The translations under genes were made by a program, and so were the position numbers. Positions 1 through 11,200 of a stretch of 64,000 nucleotides of DNA are shown in pieces. This DNA comes from Pseudomonas syringae KCTC 12500 (GTDB lineage: Bacteria > Pseudomonadota > Gammaproteobacteria > Pseudomonadales > Pseudomonadaceae). The stretch covers positions 72,982-136,981 of the forward strand of contig NZ_AYTM02000001.1 of assembly GCF_000507185.2 (NCBI RefSeq). Direction: 5' to 3'. The notes below the pieces were generated by a model that saw nothing but the letters and a program-made list of their open reading frames with translations, made no database searches and was not told the DNA's origin. Numbering within the stretch: the stretch's first letter is position 1; every line of letters starts with the position of its first letter.

Positions 1-3000
1 AACCTCTACAGCAGTAGAGTTTTGGTAGAGAGTCTTGGTCTCCAACTCAGTAAGGGGGCGGCCCAACTCTGCTTCCTTTGCTGTGCGCAACGCAGCAAAT
101 GAAGGGATATGGTCGTGTTCTAGACCATCTCCAACAACCTCTCTTGCCTTAAGGTTTTTATAGGCGTCGACCTCAAGTTCTTGAACCGCCGTTTTCGAAG
201 GCGCGGATTCTTTTGCACCCCCGACGATTACGTTCCTATCAACTAAAATCCCCGTTTCATTATCAGCTTGTCCCGCTAGTGAAACAGGGTCTTTAGCGAC
301 TGTCTCTTTGCTTGTTACAGACGTGCCTCTGGGAAGGTACGCCCCTGCAAGCACCGCTGTCAATGCTTGAGCCGTCATGGCGAAATTGTATCGGTTTTCG
401 ACTTCTTGGCGACTTAAACCTGACGCCTGCGTAATCGCCGTGATTGCCGTATCCCTAGTGATACTATCAGAATCAAGTCCCTGCAAAATAGCATCTAAAT
501 TCTGCGAGTCTTGCGGATAGAGATCCTTGTAAATCAGCGTATAGCTGACGCTTTTTCCGTATTGCTCAGCCGCGTTTTTTGCAACAGTTACCAACTGACC
601 GCATGCTGATCCGCCCAGATTACCAGCCGTGCAGACTGCTTTAATTTCCGCATTTCGTTCTTTATCGACTTTATTCAGGGAAACTAACTCGCTGACCTCC
701 TGGGCGGTGATGGTGCCGCTCGTGAGCTTACGCTCCAGCACCTTTTTCCGTTCTGCTTCAGGTACGTGTAGATAGTTGTTCTCAACTGCGTTTTTAGCTA
801 CGGATGCTCCGGCAATAGCATTAGAGGCATCACCGCCCACCAGTCCGCCTGCCAAACCACCTGCCAGCGCCGACAGCGCCGAGATTGTCTGACGCTGCTC
901 TTCGCTCAACTCCGACGTTTTCTTGCCCGGATATAGCTGATTGGCAATATATTCCCCAACACTCGCACCCGCAGCACCCGCTAACGCGGAGTTACCCTGC
1001 GCCTGAGCAACCACCGCGCCCAAGACAGCATGTGCCATCAGGTTGGCGTCCTTGTTGCCTAAGGTCATTTGCTTGATTTGCTCTGCGAGATACGGCGCGG
1101 CAGCTCCGGTCAACGCTTGCGCAATATTCCCACCCGCCAGCCCCTGCAACGCCGCAGTTACGGCTTGGGCAGCACGCTGGTAATCGCTACCCGTGCCGTA
1201 TTTCTGCATCACGGTGACGCTAATTTGCTCCGCGATTTGTTTGGCAGATGGATCCGTGTTCCCTTCAGCGACCAGCTTTTCACGCGCCGCGGCAATCGCT
1301 ACCGGATCTTTTTGTGCATTTGCTGCATCAATCGCACCTTGCGTTCGGACGATGTCCATCGCTTGGCTGCCAATGTCTCCGATCAACTGAACCTGACGTA
1401 GTCGGTTTTGCTCTTTTTCCTTATCGAAAATTGGACTGAGCGCGTTGCTGGCATGATCTACGTCGCGGCTAAGTGTAGAAATGTCTTGCTGCTGTCCTGA
1501 GACATTACGAATGGTCAGACGCCCATCAGAGACTGCTGAGTTTGTTGTGCTGCTATCGCTGCCACTGTGGTTGGCGCCGACAAGCGTGAGGCTACCCATA
1601 TTCCCCATGAACTTGGAGCCGTCTTTACCGCTTGTACTCCCACTTGCGCTTTGATGCTGGGCAGTAAATTCCGCCTGATTTTTCAGGCCTGTCCAACCTA
1701 AAGTCCCAGTGCTGAGCATATTTCTGTCAGCGGCTGCGGTGCTGGCAATCACAGCGCCGTTCAGTTGGGTGTGGTCGCCCACTGTTACCTGATAGCCGCC
1801 CTTACCAGCAAAGAGACCTGTTTGCTCTTGCACGCTTTCAAAGTTGGACTTGATCTTGTCCTGACTGACACTGAGCGATGCACTACCCGTCATGGTGCCT
1901 AAGCTGAAACTCGCACCGCCGCTGACATCGAGCTGGTGAGAGTCGTATTTGTCGGTGTCCTGCAAACTGGTCAAAGACAAATCCCGACCGACATTGGCTA
2001 CGACTTGCTGAGCACTGGCTTGGGCCCCAAGAAGAGTCGTATCGCGACCGCTGACCAATGAGAGCTTATTACCAGCGTCGAGGTTGGTTTCAGTCCAGGT
2101 GGTACCGTTGCCTTTTTCGTTGCCTGTCCCGCTATTGGCATTAGCGAAGACGGTCAAACCACCACCGCCGCTGCCGACGCCGAGGCTAATACCAATCGCG
2201 CCGCCTCCGCTCTTGTTAGATCCGTCGACTTTTTGTGTATTAGCTGCAGCTAGCAGATTGATGTCACGATTAGCCGAAAGCAGCATGTCTTGGCCAGCTT
2301 GAAGCTTGCTGCCGGCGACATTGATATCACCGTCCAAACCAGCACCTGCGCCACTGCCTGTAGCGACAATATTCAGATTATTTCCGGCAGTGATTGAGCT
2401 GCCTTGGCTTACATTCTGTTCCTGCACTTGCTTGGAGCTGGAACTTTGGGTGCCTAACGAAAGCGCAATGCCAAAAAAACTACCACTTGCAGCACCGGAG
2501 TCGATCGCTTGGGCAGCTTGGTAGGCCTGATAGCCACTCAGCCCAGCCTTAACACCTTGCAACGCCGCAAGACGGGAATCGTCCTCACCTTTAGCTGCTT
2601 GCGCGTTTTGCACCGTGGTATTTATTGCTTCTCCTACAGCACCCGAGAGAGCAAGCGTAAGGCCGCTTTTCTTGCTTTCCTGGTTCTGTGTGCTTGTGCT
2701 CCTGTTTTGCGCCTGAAGAATGCTGACATTTTGGCCAATCAGATTGACGTCATTCCCAGCAACAACATCAGAAGCCTTGACCGTCAGATCTTTACCGGCG
2801 GTGATATTCACGTCGCCCAGAACACTGCCTACAGTGCTGCCTTTCTGAGTCTGATTTTCTGAGTCTTGGGTAAACGCGTTTTTCGCTGTTCCTAAGGTGA
2901 CACCGATGCCACCAGTGCTCATCAGGCCGGATTTTTTAGTCGACTGGCTGTGCTGGGTATTGAAGCTTTCAGTGCCACTGTCGATGACAACATTGTTGCC

Positions 3001-4680
3001 GGCTTGTAACGTCGTTTGCTCAGTGGAAATGACATTACTGGCCGAAACCACCAGATCATTCCCAGCCCGAACGAGTGTCGTGTTGCCGCTCAGCGTCGAT
3101 GCAGATAATGAACTCTGGGTCGAAGCGTCACTCTTCATCTTGCTAGTGGTGGATAAACCGAACCCGCCAGACTTAGAAGTGGCGGTGGCGCTGTATTGGC
3201 TGTTCTGCGCCGCAGTCAGATTAACGTCATGCCCAGCCTGAACTGCGAGCACACCATTGTCACTGTTGGCTTTTGACCCCTCAAAATTGACATCATTGAC
3301 CGCAACAATCGTGGCTTTTTGACCTGACTGAATGAGAGACCCGATAGCAACATCACTGTCGCTCTCAGTCATATTCGTACTCTTCTTGCCCCAAGACCCT
3401 TTCTTGGTTTTCGAGTAATACGAATAATCGGTATCCTGTGCGGCAAGCACGTTGACGTCATTACCCGCGTACAGATACGCCTCGTCTTTGGCATTAATTC
3501 TACTAGCGATCATGCTCAAGTCAGCGCCTGCACTCAGCGCCACGCTACCACCCGCCGTCACATTGCTCGACACCTGGCTGACATGGTCTTCCTGCTCGGT
3601 CACCTTCTTGCTTTTGCCGTAGGAATGCTGTTCATCAGCCGCCGAGGACAGGGTCAGGTTTTCCGTCGCGGCCATGGCGATGTCGCGCTTGGCGTCGATG
3701 CTGCTGGCGATGACGTTGATGTCGCGACCGGCCTGGGCCGTCAGCTCGCGTCCGGCGCTGACTGTGGAGCCCAGTTGCGTGATGCTGGAGTTACTGGAGT
3801 TCACGCCGCGTGTCTGGCCGTTCTCGGTCTGGGCCGAGTCGATAGCGACGTCACGGCCCGCAGAGATGCTCAAATCACGACCAGCCTGCAACACACTGCC
3901 GGTGTTTTTCACGTCACGACCGGCTTGCACGTTAGCCGCTTCGATACGTGCCGCGCTGTCAGCGAAATCCTGACGCCAGGTCGCATCATCCGCAGCGCTC
4001 TGATGGCTGGTCACCGTGCGTTCGTTGATGACATCGCCGCTCAGGGCGGTCAATGTCACATCACGTCCGGCGATAATGCCCCCGGACTTGTTGATCAGGT
4101 CGTTACCTGCCAGCAGGTCCAGACGGTTGCCAGCTTCTATCAGGCCGCTGTTGACCAGATCATTTCCAGCAGCAGCCGACAGGTTATTGGCCGCTCGCAA
4201 GGTGCCTACGTTGTCGAGGTTTTGCCCCGCGATCAGCGAGACGTCGTTACCGGCAATCAACGCCCCGGTCGGGCCAAGGCGATTGTCGGCCTGAGCCAGA
4301 TACAGCACTGGCACCAGCACCTTCTCGCCATTCACTTCGTGCTCTTCGAGCCAGACGATGTCGTGGGTCAGCGCTGCGACCTGTTGTGAACTCAGCGATA
4401 CGCCGACAGCCAGGTTCAGTTGCTGTTTGCTGGCGATGGCGTTGTTCATCAGGTACTTGAACTGCGCCTCGTTGGAGGTCTGTCCATCGATGAACGCCTG
4501 GCCGGTGCGGGCCACGACTGCATGCTGGACGAGGCGCTGTTCATACAAGCCGTCGCCCAAGCGCTTGGCGCTGACTTCCGGGTCGTAGCCCAGACCGGCC
4601 AACAGGTAGTCCGAGCTCATGAACTGCTTGAGTTCGGTGAGGACGCTCCACTCGTTTGTGTCGTTATCGACTTTGCTCAC
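1..4680 (-). CDS. Displaced (orphan) CdiA/FhaB-type 3' module, truncated by window edge
   Basis: The frame opens with GTG at 4680-4678, right after an in-frame TAA, and runs off the left edge. About 1560 codons are visible; I checked the frame at both ends and at the VENN site, not every codon. It has no signal peptide or TPS domain. It begins at the region equivalent to the middle of the neighbouring giant exoprotein (LKQFMSSDYLLAGLGYDPE, hemagglutinin DUF637-like), continues through FHA repeats, and contains AVENNYL (VENN codons at 786-775, residues about 1299-1302), the pretoxin motif of CdiA proteins. Near the edge it reads VGDGLEHDHIPSFAA (DHIPS codons at 114-100), related to the tip of the intact gene. 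Displaced cdiA-CT modules downstream of a full gene are known from CDI loci and are thought to be silent until recombined. This one is unusually long. Its immunity gene, if present, lies outside the window. Confidence 0.8.
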   Translation of the reverse strand, partial: MSKVDNDTNEWSVLTELKQFMSSDYLLAGLGYDPEVSAKRLGDGLYEQRLVQHAVVARTGQAFIDGQTSNEAQFKYLMNNAIASKQQLNLAVGVSLSSQQVAALTHDIVWLEEHEVNGEKVLVPVLYLAQADNRLGPTGALIAGNDVSLIAGQNLDNVGTLRAANNLSAAAGNDLVNSGLIEAGNRLDLLAGNDLINKSGGIIAGRDVTLTALSGDVINERTVTSHQSAADDATWRQDFADSAARIEAANVQAGRDVKNTGSVLQAGRDLSISAGRDVAIDSAQTENGQTRGVNSSNSSITQLGSTVSAGRELTAQAGRDINVIASSIDAKRDIAMAATENLTLSSAADEQHSYGKSKKVTEQEDHVSQVSSNVTAGGSVALSAGADLSMIASRINAKDEAYLYAGNDVNVLAAQDTDYSYYSKTKKGSWGKKSTNMTESDSDVAIGSLIQSGQKATIVAVNDVNFEGSKANSDNGVLAVQAGHDVNLTAAQNSQYSATATSKSGGFGLSTTSKMKSDASTQSSLSASTLSGNTTLVRAGNDLVVSASNVISTEQTTLQAGNNVVIDSGTESFNTQHSQSTKKSGLMSTGGIGVTLGTAKNAFTQDSENQTQKGSTVGSVLGDVNITAGKDLTVKASDVVAGNDVNLIGQNVSILQAQNRSTSTQNQESKKSGLTLALSGAVGEAINTTVQNAQAAKGEDDSRLAALQGVKAGLSGYQAYQAAQAIDSGAASGSFFGIALSLGTQSSSSKQVQEQNVSQGSSITAGNNLNIVATGSGAGAGLDGDINVAGSKLQAGQDMLLSANRDINLLAAANTQKVDGSNKSGGGAIGISLGVGSGGGGLTVFANANSGTGNEKGNGTTWTETNLDAGNKLSLVSGRDTTLLGAQASAQQVVANVGRDLSLTSLQDTDKYDSHQLDVSGGASFSLGTMTGSASLSVSQDKIKSNFESVQEQTGLFAGKGGYQVTVGDHTQLNGAVIASTAAADRNMLSTGTLGWTGLKNQAEFTAQHQSASGSTSGKDGSKFMGNMGSLTLVGANHSGSDSSTTNSAVSDGRLTIRNVSGQQQDISTLSRDVDHASNALSPIFDKEKEQNRLRQVQLIGDIGSQAMDIVRTQGAIDAANAQKDPVAIAAAREKLVAEGNTDPSAKQIAEQISVTVMQKYGTGSDYQRAAQAVTAALQGLAGGNIAQALTGAAAPYLAEQIKQMTLGNKDANLMAHAVLGAVVAQAQGNSALAGAAGASVGEYIANQLYPGKKTSELSEEQRQTISALSALAGGLAGGLVGGDASNAIAGASVAKNAVENNYLHVPEAERKKVLERKLTSGTITAQEVSELVSLNKVDKERNAEIKAVCTAGNLGGSACGQLVTVAKNAAEQYGKSVSYTLIYKDLYPQDSQNLDAILQGLDSDSITRDTAITAITQASGLSRQEVENRYNFAMTAQALTAVLAGAYLPRGTSVTSKETVAKDPVSLAGQADNETGILVDRNVIVGGAKESAPSKTAVQELEVDAYKNLKAREVVGDGLEHDHIPSFAALRTAKEAELGRPLTELETKTLYQNSTAVEV
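3569..4644 (-). repeat. Long direct repeat, copy 1 (orphan module)
   Basis: About 1.08 kb that is nearly identical to 9118-10202, with scattered substitutions and one 9-bp length difference (an extra GACATGTCG-like stretch near 9481 in the other copy). It covers the DUF637-like segment and the first FHA-2 type repeats. Homology fades on both sides. It is a plausible crossover site for moving the orphan tip onto the full-length gene. Confidence 0.88.
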
Positions 4681-4696
4681 CTGACATTAATGTCAG
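4681..4696. repeat. Perfect 16-bp palindrome abutting the orphan module start
   Basis: CTGACATTAATGTCAG is fully self-complementary and lies immediately upstream of the orphan GTG start, in an AT-richer gap of about 100 bp between the orphan module and the immunity gene. The in-frame TAA that closes the orphan frame upstream is inside it. It could be an operator, part of a terminator for the immunity transcript (no clear T-run), or a rearrangement scar. Confidence 0.6.
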
Positions 4697-4780
4697 TGAA
4701 AAACCTATAGCTTTGCTGGGAACAGTGAGGCCTTCTGTTACTTCGACTAATAACCGAGAAATCAAACCCTCTATACCGAA

Positions 4781-5206
4781 CTACCCACCAACCCTCACAT
4801 GGAAAAATCTTATAATATCCGTATCAGGGTCATAATAAAAACTGACAAAACCCACATCAGCAATAAACTGATACCCTGGAGATGTAGGTGCTACTCCAGG
4901 TATTCGTATAGACGGTATATTCCTTAAAGGCTCACCCAACTCACGAAGAGCATCTGCACCTGACTTAATATTAAAGTACCTACCTTTTAACTCAGGACCA
5001 GCCGGAAAATAGCCATCAAACTGCACACAGTGAACACGATAAGCTTCTATAAAACCATCATCAGACGATTGAAAGTATATTCCACTTTCAGGGATTTTCA
5101 AAAATTGATTACCTTCAACTTTTGAATACTCCACAATCGGGAAAATATTCTTAAACTCAAGAAAAACCTCTTCGATTTTTCGATTCAATTGCATATCAGG
5201 GTTCAT
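4781..5206 (-). CDS. Predicted immunity protein for the exoprotein toxin (CdiI-like)
   Basis: A 141-aa, acidic, probably cytosolic protein without signal peptide or membrane segments. Its ATG (5206-5204) overlaps the last codons of the giant exoprotein by 11 bp, the usual arrangement of an immunity gene directly behind a polymorphic toxin. Base composition is clearly AT-richer than the rest of the locus, as is that of the toxin tip, which fits a recently exchanged toxin/immunity pair. I do not recognise its family. The role is inferred from position, size and composition. It is expected to bind and neutralise the C-terminal toxin encoded at about 5196-5600. A weak purine stretch precedes the start, so translational coupling to the exoprotein is likely. 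Confidence 0.75.
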   Translation of the reverse strand: MNPDMQLNRKIEEVFLEFKNIFPIVEYSKVEGNQFLKIPESGIYFQSSDDGFIEAYRVHCVQFDGYFPAGPELKGRYFNIKSGADALRELGEPLRNIPSIRIPGVAPTSPGYQFIADVGFVSFYYDPDTDIIRFFHVRVGG

Positions 5207-8200
5207 ACTTTATTCCCATATCATCAAATAACTTCTTATTAAAATCATGAACACCACTACGAGTCTCGTCGATTTTCGCTTGAGACCACCCTTCTCTTTT
5301 CCAAACAGGCATCCATGTATCTAGATCCGCTTCAGCTGCTTTATATAGATCAGAGCCATCGGTAGCAATTTTTTCTTTGCTATTCCTACCACCAAATGTG
5401 CGAGACTCAACAATGTGACTGCAGGTCTTAACAACTACACAATTAGTGTTATTTCGAAGCGCTTTTAACTCTGAATCGCTTAGCTCTACACCCTGCCTAC
5501 GCAATGCATCTTTAACCGCAGCAAAGGACGGAATATGGTCTGGAGTCAAACCGTCTCCAACACTTCTTGGGGCGGTTTCCCCATATGTACCTACCTCACC
5601 CTCCTCAACCTTCGACGGCTTTTCATTGCGCCCGGAACTGCTTTCACTTTGCTTTAACGACACAGAGGTACGATCAGCTTTAGGTTTACGGCCTTGAACC
5701 ACCCCTGTCAAGATGGCCGCCATAAATTGTCCGCCGCCTATCAACGAACCTTCAAAGCTATCCTTTTCGTTGAGAGCTATACCTTCGATGCTATCCGCTA
5801 CCTGCTTGCCCAGCGCTCCGCTGTACTCCGCAATCTTCTGGTTCAGCGCCTCACCCAACGGCGTCTCGGAAACTGCGTTGAAAACCGCCAGTTGCACAAG
5901 ACCTTTAGGCCCCTGCGCCACTGCCACCAACACACTCACAGCCTCCTGCTGATCTGGATGCTCCTGGATGTATTGGTTAATCGAAGCCATTGATCGCAGT
6001 GTGTCTTGAGCAGCAGTAAGTTTTTCTGCATCACTCGCATTCACAGGAGTGGCAGGTAACTCGATTGATCCTGGGCTGTTAGCCTTGTTGTCCATCTGAA
6101 GCGTCTGATCAAGAACTTCGACCGATGTCAGGTCGATCCCGGCAAGGCGCGCAATTTCGGCCACGACCGTTTCCTGAAACGCAGGGTCGGCCATTGTCTT
6201 CATAGCCTGACTGCGCGTCATCCCACCCTGAAGCAACGAGTCCAAGGTGTTTTCAGCAAAATCAGCCCCCATCAGACTGGCAGTACCCGCATCCATCTTG
6301 CGGCCCAAGGTGCTCTCGATCTTGTTGACAGCACGGGTCAGACCACGGGAAGCCTCTTCATAGTTTTGCCTGGCAGTTTCGTTGAAAGTAAGGAGTTGGT
6401 TTGCCCACTGCTTGGCAGTGTCTACCGGCTGGCTAACCGCCTCCACCGAACTCTTCGTCACATACACATCAGTCCGGTGCTCGTCATCACGCGTGATCTC
6501 GTATGCCTTGTCGACATCACGATTCAAGCCCGCTGTTGAGTCCTTACCCGCCGTATCACTGCGCACCACCACATCGCCTGCACCCACGGTGCCCCGGACG
6601 ATCTGTTCACGATCCTTGTTGTAGTTCCAGCCCTCGACGCTCCAGCCGTTTTTCTGGTTGTCGCCTTTGCCTACCTGACTTGAGTCCTGCGTAGTGCTGC
6701 TGCCAGTGCCGTACGAACCCCCGACGTTCAGGTAGTAACCGTGCTCCTTGTCCTTGCCCGCGATGTCGCTGTAGCCCAGCGTGTTGGTGTCCAGCTTGAG
6801 GTTGCCGCTATCGGAAGCGATCAATGCGCCGTCGAGCTGGGTGTGGTTCTCGGTGCGGATGTCGACCTTGTCTTTGGCCGTGATGCGGGTCTGTTCCTCG
6901 ATCCAGTTCTTGGAGCCGTTGGTCTGACCGTACCCGACCGAGCCGCTGACGCTGCCGCCAAAGCCCACTACAACGGTCGCGCTGAGATCGAATTCCTTAC
7001 CTTGTGCCTTGCCGGTATCTGGCAGGGAAGTGACATTGAGGTCGCGGCCTACGCGTCCGACCACGTCGTTGCCGCGCAGTGTTGCACCGGCAATGTTGGT
7101 GTCCTGGCCGCTGGTGAAACCGAGGTGATTACCGGCGTACAGGTACGCTTCCTGCTGCTGTTTGCCTTCGCGCTCCAGGTCGCCTTTGCCGATGTTGACG
7201 CTGGCGTAAACGCCGATGCCTCCCGGACCGATGGCGATACCGGCTTCCCCTCCGCCATTTTTACGGGTGTTCTCGGTGGAGCTGTCGTTCTGGGCTGCCT
7301 TGATGTTGAGGGTGTTGCCGGCATTCAGATTGATGTTTCGCTCTGCCTGAGCCTGCGTGCCGATCAGGTTGAGGTCATTGCTGGCCTTGATGGTGACGTC
7401 ACGACCTGCCTGCAACGTAGTAACGGTCGAGGCCTCCTGACTCTGATCACCTTTGGCGATGCCGCTGCTGCCACCCACGCCGAGTTTGAACCCGCCACTG
7501 CTGCTGCCGTGGATACCACTCCAGCTTTTCTGCTCGCTGGTTTCCTGGCTGTAGCTGCCTTTGGCGGCATCAAGCGTGACATCCCGGCCTTTGATGTTGA
7601 TGTCGCGGCCAGCCTGCAATTGGCCGCCGCTGATCTGAACGTCGTTGCTCGCGGAGATGTTCAGGTTGTTGCCTGCGTCCAGCGTCGAGGCGCGGTTGGT
7701 CGTTTCGACCACTTGCTGGCTGGTGCCCTGCTTGCTGTTACCGAACTTTCCATCGCCCGTCGGGCCAGACAGGAACTGCGAGGTGCTGTCTACTGCCTTG
7801 AGCGTGCTCGATCCCTTGCTCGTGGCGTCCTCACCCTTGCCTGCGCCGCTGATGGCGTCCTTGGTGCTGCCATAGTTGTGATCAATGCTCGCACTCAGAC
7901 CATTACGCGAATTTTCGCGCTGTTGCTCGACCGTCTGAGATTCACGCGCAGCATCAATCTTGATATTGCGCCCGGCGGTCAGATTGATGTCATTGAGCGC
8001 CTGAAGGTCAGAACCTACCTGGTTGATGTCGCGCTTGGCATTGACTGTAAGGTCTTCGCCTGCGCGTACCTGGCTGGCGGCAGCGCTCTGTTGCTCAAGG
8101 CGGTTCTTCTCCTTGGTGCGATCAACGCCTGCAAAGAAGGTCACGCCATTGGCGTTGGAGGACACGCCAATGCCCGACTGCCTGTTCTTCTCCCAGTCTT

Positions 8201-11200
8201 GGTTGGACTGGGTGCTCTGAGCGGCAAGAATGTTGACGTCCTGACCTGCGTTCAGACTGACATTCGCGCCTGCGTTGACGCCGCTGCCGACAATGTTGAT
8301 GTCGCGCTCGGTCTGCAGACTTAAATTGCCTGCAGCGTTGATCTGGCTGCCTACACTGGTGCTGCTCTGCGCTTGGCCGCCAGCTTCTTTAGCCGACGAG
8401 ATGGACAGGAATCCGCCAGACACTGAAAGACCGGTTTTCTTCTTGTACTCGTCGCTGTGGCTGGAGGCTTCATCGTTGGCCGAGAGTAGATTGATGTCGC
8501 CGGTTTTATCCACCAGACCGGCTCTGAGGTCCACATCATTGCCTGCATCAATGTTGCTGGCGCGCAGCGTGATGTCCTTGCCTGAAGCCACTACCACATC
8601 GTTGCCGGCACTCAGTTCACTGGCGACTTGAGTAGCGCTGGTCTTCAGCTCGCTTTTTCCACTTTTGGACACGCCAAAAGAGCCGGATTTACTTTTCTGG
8701 CTGTAAGCACCCTGCTCATCGACACCAGAGAGTACGGTCACATCGTTAGTGGCACCGAGAACCAAGTCATTGCCCGCCGAAAGACGGCTGCCAATGACAC
8801 TGACATCATGCCCACCGTTGATGCTGACGCTGCCGTCAGCAGCTTTGGTGGTATTGATGGTGAGGTCTTGCCCTGCATTGATGACCGACGCAACGTTGCT
8901 GCTGTCGTAGCTTTCCTGCTGTTTGCTGCTACTGCGTCCGAACGAACCTTTGCTCTTTTTGGCATAGAAGTACGAGCTTTCGTCCTGAGCTGATGCAATG
9001 GTCAAATCTTGCGCAGCATCAAGCGCAATGTTGCTCCCGGCATTGATGCGGCTGGCGATGATGTCGAGATTCTGCCCGGCCTGCAAAGCCACACTGCCGC
9101 CCGCTTTCAGGTCCGCAGACACTTGGCTGACATGATCTTCCTGCTCGGTCACCTTCTTGCTTTTGCCGTAGGAATGCTGTTCATCAGCCGCCGAGGACAG
9201 GGTCAGGTTTTCCGTCGCGGCCATCGCGATGTCGCGCTTGGCGTCGATGCTGCTGGCGATGACGTTGATGTCGCGGCCGGCCTGGGCCGTCAGGTCGCGT
9301 CCGGCGCTGACCGTGGAGCCCAGTTGCGTGATGCTGGAGTTACTGGAGTTCGCACCGCGTGTCTGGCCGTTCTCGGTCTGGGCCGAGTCGATAGCGACGT
9401 CACGGCCCGCAGCGATGCTCAAGTCACGACCAGCCTGCAACACGCCGCCGGTGTTTTTCACGTCACGACCCGCTTGCAGGGACATGTCGTTAGCCGCTTC
9501 GATACGTGCCGCGCTGTCAGCGAAGTCCTGACGCCAGGTCGCGTCGCCTGACGCGCTCTGATGGCTGGTCACCGTGCGTTCGTTGATGACATCGCCGCGC
9601 AGGGCGGTCAATGTCACATCACGTCCGGCGATAATGCCCCCGGACTTGTTGATCAGGTCGTTACCTGCCAGCAGGTCCAGACGGTTGCCAGCTTCTATCA
9701 GGCCGCTGTTGACCAGATCATTTCCAGCAGCAGCCGACAGGTTATTGGCCGCTCGCAAGGTGCCGACGTTGTCGAGGTTTTGCCCCGCGATCAGCGAGAC
9801 GTCGTTACCGGCAATCAATGCACCGGTCGGGCCAAGGCGATTGTCGGCCTGAGCCATATACAGCACCGGCACCAGCACTTTTTCGCCATTCACTTCATGC
9901 TCTTCGAGCCAGACGATGTCATGGGTCAGCGCTGCGACTTGTTGTGAGTTCAGCGATACGCCGACCGCCAGGTTCAGCTGCTGCTTGCTGGCGATGGCGT
10001 TGTTCATCAGGTACTTGAACTGGGCCTCGTTGAAGGTTTGTCCATCGATGAACGCCTGACCGGTGCGGGCCACGACTGCTTGCTGAACGAGGCGTTGCTC
10101 ATACAAGCCATCGCCCAGGCGCTTGGCACTGACTTCGGGGTCGTAGCCCAGGCCTGCGAGCAGGTAATCCGAACTCATGAACTGCTTGAGGTCAGTAAGG
10201 ACCGGGTTGGTTTCGATCAGGTATTTTTGCGGTTTGGAAACGAAGTTGCTGCTGGGCAGGCCTTCCACTCGGGTCACCGTTTGCGCTGCCGCCGAAACGA
10301 GCGGCGTAATAGCGCTGGCCTGCGCCACTGTGGCGGGCTGAGTGATAGCGGTTGAAGCAGGCGTGGTCGTGACAGGGTTTAGAACAGCAGCAGTGACAGG
10401 ACTGACCGGAGCAGCCACAGCGCTGCGAACCGGTGCAATGACCGTTCCGCCTTGAGCACTTACAACCACCTGGGTGACTGCAGCAGTCGCGCCTGACTGG
10501 GCACCGGTCGTAGCCTGATTGACAACGCTGACCAAGCTACCTTGCGTACCATTTACAATCTGACCGGCTTTGTTGACCTGGGTGCCCTGCATCATTCCAG
10601 CGTTTTCCGCGGCCGAGTTACCGGAAGAAATGGCGGTGATAGCCGCAACACCTGCCGTCGATCCTGCATTCTGGACAGGCAACAATACGCCGCTGCCCTG
10701 ATTGCCCGTCGCAATGCCGGTCACGCTGTCGACGCTGGTGACACCTGCGGAATCAGAGGTATGGCTTGGCAGCACTAGCCCACCAATAGGTGCGGCACCT
10801 GGAGCGCTGGTATCAAAAGCAGTTGCATTGGCGCTTACGCCTGCGCTTTGCCGTGTGACGGAAGCAAGCTGGCGGGTGGCGTTGGATATCTGGCCCACCG
10901 AGCCAATCTGGATGGTGCTTGCCTGTGCGTCTGAAACGGTGTGCTCTCGTTGCGCGACGGACACCGCTGCGCTGCCCATTGTCCAGCTTTGCGGCAGGCC
11001 TACAGGTTGAGCGACAGTGGCTGCGGTGCCGGTCTGGCCACTCAGGCGGAACAGGCCGTTCTGCCCGGTCGGCAGGCTGAAGCCTGGCAGGCTCAAAGGA
11101 TTGACTTGTTGTTGGGCCAGGTCTGGCGGCAGTTGCTGATTGACAGTAATGCGTGTGGAGAATTGACTGCCCGGCGCATTGGTGTCAGTGCGAGAACCGC

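Noticed and set aside
6741..8324. A 527-codon plus-strand open frame
   Set aside because: Antisense shadow of the FHA-2 repeat region; no ribosome-binding site or family features.
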